Shown here: in pieces, positions 60,451 to 64,000 of the stretch
How positions within the stretch are numbered: position 1 is the stretch's first letter
Layout of the letters: each line of letters begins with the position of its first letter
DNA from: Ceratotherium simum simum
Lineage: Eukaryota; Chordata; Mammalia; Perissodactyla; Rhinocerotidae
Assembly: GCF_000283155.1 (NCBI RefSeq)
Contig: NW_004454163.1
Coordinates: 5,960,027 to 6,024,026 of the forward strand
Length of the DNA stretch: 64,000 nt
Direction: 5' to 3'
Translations under genes and position numbers: made by a program
Notes under the pieces: generated by a model
The model's input: the letters and a program-made list of their open reading frames with translations, nothing else
Databases searched by the model: none
Told to the model about the DNA's origin: nothing

Positions 60451-61549
60451 TAAGATCATTGATGGAGATCATTGATAGACTTTGACCATGAGCTGTGTGC
60501 TTGTTACACATGGCCACCCTTAATGCTGGCTAAGAGTACTACCCATTGGAACATGGCAACAGTGTCACCAGTAGAAGCAACCTGTATAGTGAGATTTAAT
60601 TCGAAACATTATTTGATAGCTTTAAGTTCTAGTAAGAATACTACATACATGACCCCTATAAAGCCTGATTTCCCTAGTTGACTCCACAAAGGCAAAGAGA
60701 ATGAAGAGAAAATAAAGATAATTAGGGCAAATTATTAAAAAAGTAATTAGAAATAGTTCTAAAAGGAAATAAACTAATTGTTTCAAAGTTATTTAAAATT
60801 CCAAACTCACAGTTGTTTAATTGCTTGCCTATATTGCAGTATAACCTGTGTAAGCAACTGAATCAGGTTCTGTGGATAAGTAAAAAAAACAACAGAAACT
60901 TAAAGTACTCCAGAAATACCAAATAGAAATTCAATGTCTACGATCTTTTATTTTTTTAATTGAGATTTGAAAACTGCACTTAGTGCATATATATGCAGTG
61001 TTATATTTGCATCTTGTAGATACAGGATAAGAACTACATGTCATGTCTAATTCTACAAAGAGAATAAGCTAGCGTCCTAGACAGGAGATGCAAAAGGGAA
61101 GAAGTGACCAGTTCCATCTTTGGTGTACTCACCAATTTCATTCATGCATCCAGGCTCATATAATGAAGACCTTTAAATCTGACTATTTCCAATTGAAACA
61201 GAAAATAAGGGTTTCATCCTCACTTTTCCTTACTGTACTTCCTCCTGAAGTCAGAAGTAAGGAGAGCCACTTCCTAGAAGTCTTTAGTAAACATGGTTAT
61301 TCTCAGAGCTGAACTTCTTCCTTTTTCTCCTTTACCATCCATTTCTTCCCTAATAACCTGGGATTAATGTTTCATCTCCTCTGTCATTCCATGCACTGAA
61401 CCACAAAATATGTACAGAAAAATACAAATTATACAGTTCTTGAGAATATTACTTCCCATTTTATAATTATTATAATCATGTACTAGACCATGCTCACCTT
61501 AATAAACCACTAGAGAGTCTTGTATTGTGCCCTGTTTTTTTTCACTCAT
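60451..61549. other. No gene or repeat recognised
   Basis: AT-rich, about 1.1 kb. Frames at 60472-60681 and 61088-61312 have no domain. Confidence 0.4.
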
Positions 61550-61912
61550 AACCCTTCACGTAAATGGTTCCCTTTATTTGGAATGCCTTCCTTGCCCACC
61601 CCATCCCACTTTGCCTGACTAACCCCTATTTACCTTTCTGGACTGAGGTTTTAAGTGACCTCTTCCTGTAAACCTTCCCTAATCATCTCTTCTTGGTTAG
61701 ATGCCTCTTTGTACTTGTGCACTCTGTGTACCTATATTACAGAATTTAACACACTGTGATGATTTTTGTTTCAGACATGTCTTTTTCAGGAGACAACAAA
61801 CTCCTTGAGAGCTGGGATTACATCGTAATTTTTCTTATATCCACAATATATAATACAATGCTAGAAACATGGCTAGGCACTCTAAATATTTGTTGAATGA
61901 TTGAATGAACAG
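61550..61912 (+). mobile_element. L2 LINE 3' end
   Basis: cccatcccactttgcctgac, ctgtaaaccttccctaatca, acaaactccttgagagctgg, and the end atttgttgaatgattgaatg, all in L2 3' UTR order. Complete to the terminal tgaatga repeat. Confidence 0.8.
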
Positions 61913-63852
61913 TCTCAAAACAAAAATTAGATTATTTAACTAAATATAATATTGACAAAGTTATAGTAAGTTCTAAGGTCATAAAGACATTTACTACTTA
62001 GAATTCCTTTTAAAGTAAATTCACTATAGTGTTATTGTAATTACCTGAAATAAGCCCACATTTATATTTTACTCAATTATTTTCATGTTCATTGACATGA
62101 GTCTTGATTCCACTGTATATCCTGAATATAAAAGTAATGCATCTTACTTTTTCACGATAGTCATTGAGAATCTACAGCAGTTTAAAATTTGAATAAAATT
62201 TCTTGATGGTATATTTTTTTAGTTAAATATTGACAGTGAATGAGAACAATCTAAAATTATTTGATTTAACATATTAAGTTCTGTATTTTCATTTTTGATC
62301 TATTTGAATTGAATGCTAATTATAATCTGCACAATAAATCTGATAGTTGTATGTCATTTAATAATGAAGAGAGTGGTCTTACCAGAAAAGAGAAAAAAAT
62401 TACAATATATTTTTCTTCCTTTCTTCAAGATATAGCAACAATTTTGTAAAGATATGCTAGAGCAAACACGACTATGACAATAACAGATTTTAGCATCACT
62501 TTCAAAGATGAAATATGTCTCTCTAACAATACTCTGTTTTTCTAACATCCTTAAAAGTCAATTGAGATGAAATTTTAAATACTATCATTGGGATCCTTAA
62601 GAACTTTACTCAAGTACTCAGTACTGAAATCACTGCCCTCAGGGATATATTTGCATGTATTTTAAAACACATACTGAAGTAAAAGATTATAGTCTTTAGA
62701 ATTTTGAAGTACTGCCAAAGGAACTTGTTTTCTCTTCTAAATTATATATTTGATATTTACTACCTTCCCAGCATTATAGTTGAGTCTACCAGAGTAATGG
62801 CTTTCTTATACTGCCATTAAAATCTGAAGATGCTTTGATTTCTTCACAAATCAATGATTTAACTATATAGGAAATAATCCATTTTTATTGTACCTCATAA
62901 CTGATATAAAAAATATTAAATTTCACTGCATGTGCTTATTATCTTAGAGGAAAAAGAAATGGATGCCTATAGCAATATTCTGACTTAAAATCTGTCTTAT
63001 ATTGGCAATTTTTTTTGCATATTGTGATTTTTATTGATTTAGGAATGTTAGATTTTTGCAATTCCTTTTATCTACCTATACTTGTGCAGAAGAAAATAGA
63101 GAATTCTGTATCACAACAACTATTCAGTTATAGCAAACTTAAGTTAAAGGATCATATGTATTTTTCTTTCTATTCTCCAAGTTATTGTTATTTGTATTTA
63201 AGATGTTAATATCACTTCCTTTTTTTCATATATTAGAGTCTATGGTAAAATTATATGGCTATCTTTATGGGGTTTCCTTAAAACCAGTTTGTAGCCATTA
63301 ATTATTACTCCACTGCTGCAGGACATTCATTTATTCAACAACTGTTTCTTAAAATAAAAGCTACGGCAACAACAGTCAATTTTGCTAAAAGCTTCTTTTT
63401 AAAAGTACACATAACACACACAACCTAAACACCTCTAACTGAATAAAAGAAAGTAAACTATGTCCCTAGTTCCATCATATTTATTATAGTACTCTCCACT
63501 GAAGTTGCCTTAAATCCACCAAAATTTAGAGACACTAAGCTACATTTAGAAAATATGAAAAAAAACTTTCCCTATTTTTCAAATATGAAGTATAGTTCTT
63601 CAGGAACCCCAAACTAGCCAAAGGTTGGTATAATCATTCCATTTCATTCTACTCTTAGACTTCATCAGTCAGAAGTTAATAATACATATATTACACCACC
63701 AGAAGTAGCATCTTCCTTCTTTCCTTTCTTCACTGTTGCATTCTACTTCTCTTCACCCTGAACAATAATTGTAGAAAGAGGGAGCTGGATAATGAGGGAA
63801 GAGACCTTCCTTCCTGAGAGTAATAGAGACTCTTACCTGATCATCATTTAGG
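61913..63852. other. AT-rich repeat-poor block
   Basis: About 1.9 kb with no named repeat apart from a short L2-like cattcatttattcaacaact near 63325. Frames at 62354-62548 (-) and 63015-63209 (+) are Phe/Ile/Lys-rich and not credible. Confidence 0.4.
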
Positions 63853-64000
63853 GCAGTGAATCTCAAAGTGTGGTCTCGGAGCATTGGCCTCAGGACCACC
63901 AGGGGCTTGTTAGAAACACAAATGTCTAACTCTGAGGGTGGGGCCCAGCAAATCTATATTTTAATAAGCCTCTAGGTGATTGTGAAGCATGCTAAAGTTC
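63853..64000 (-). mobile_element. MER5-type hAT element, cut by the window end
   Basis: Starts with cagtgaatctcaaagtgtgg, then ccaccaggggcttgttagaa, gggtggggcccagcaaatct and aataagcctctaggtgattg. The second terminus lies outside the window. Same orientation as the copy at 3847. Confidence 0.85.

Overview
This window reads as non-coding, repeat-rich nuclear DNA of a placental mammal, most likely an equid or another perissodactyl. The main evidence is at least eleven copies of the tRNA-derived ERE SINE, with its GGCCGGCCCC head, Pol III box B close to GGTTCGGATCC, and CTACTGGGGCTTTGGGG or TTAGCTCAGGGC tail modules. This SINE family is known from horses and their relatives. Around these lie the usual old mammalian repeats: L1, L2, CR1/L3-like, MIR, MER5-type hAT elements and an MLT1-type LTR. 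I found no protein-coding exon, no functional tRNA or rRNA gene, no CRISPR array and no bacterial-style operon. Long open frames are short, lack a recognisable domain, or translate pieces of LINEs and SINEs.

Layout. Positions 1-3113 are the 5' half of a minus-strand L1 (start of ORF2, ORF1, and a 5' UTR with a degenerate internal array), split by an MLT1 LTR. From 3.1 to 12.4 kb lies sparse DNA with MER5 and MIR relics. From 12.4 to 17.3 kb there is a dense cluster: a 5'-truncated L1 with target-site duplication, two L2 pieces, MIRs, and an ERE inside a MER5. From 17.3 to 26 kb the sequence is mostly single-copy, apart from a few MIRs and one possible LTR. From 26 to 34.4 kb there are L2, MIR and L1 3'-end relics and a four-unit 27-bp minisatellite. 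Positions 34.4-37.6 kb hold minus-strand L1 blocks, and 39.4-47.7 kb hold EREs and a long L2 that carries a 5'-truncated L1. Positions 48.5-49.5 kb hold a very old CR1/L3-like relic. From 50.4 to 55.3 kb repeats are nearly absent. From 56.5 to 62 kb there are several L2 copies, one pair tail to tail, and the window ends inside a MER5 copy.

The most unexpected structure is a ~190-bp sequence followed directly by a plus-strand MER5A. It occurs twice in the same orientation, at 10.69-11.07 kb and 33.87-34.24 kb. Four other MER5 copies in the window lack it. It is either an old local duplication or an unrecorded composite repeat.

No genes work together here. The window looks like intergenic or intronic DNA in a gene-poor, AT-rich region. 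No previously undescribed biological system is supported by the sequence. Family names come from recognising consensus sequences by eye, so element boundaries are approximate unless a target-site duplication fixes them.
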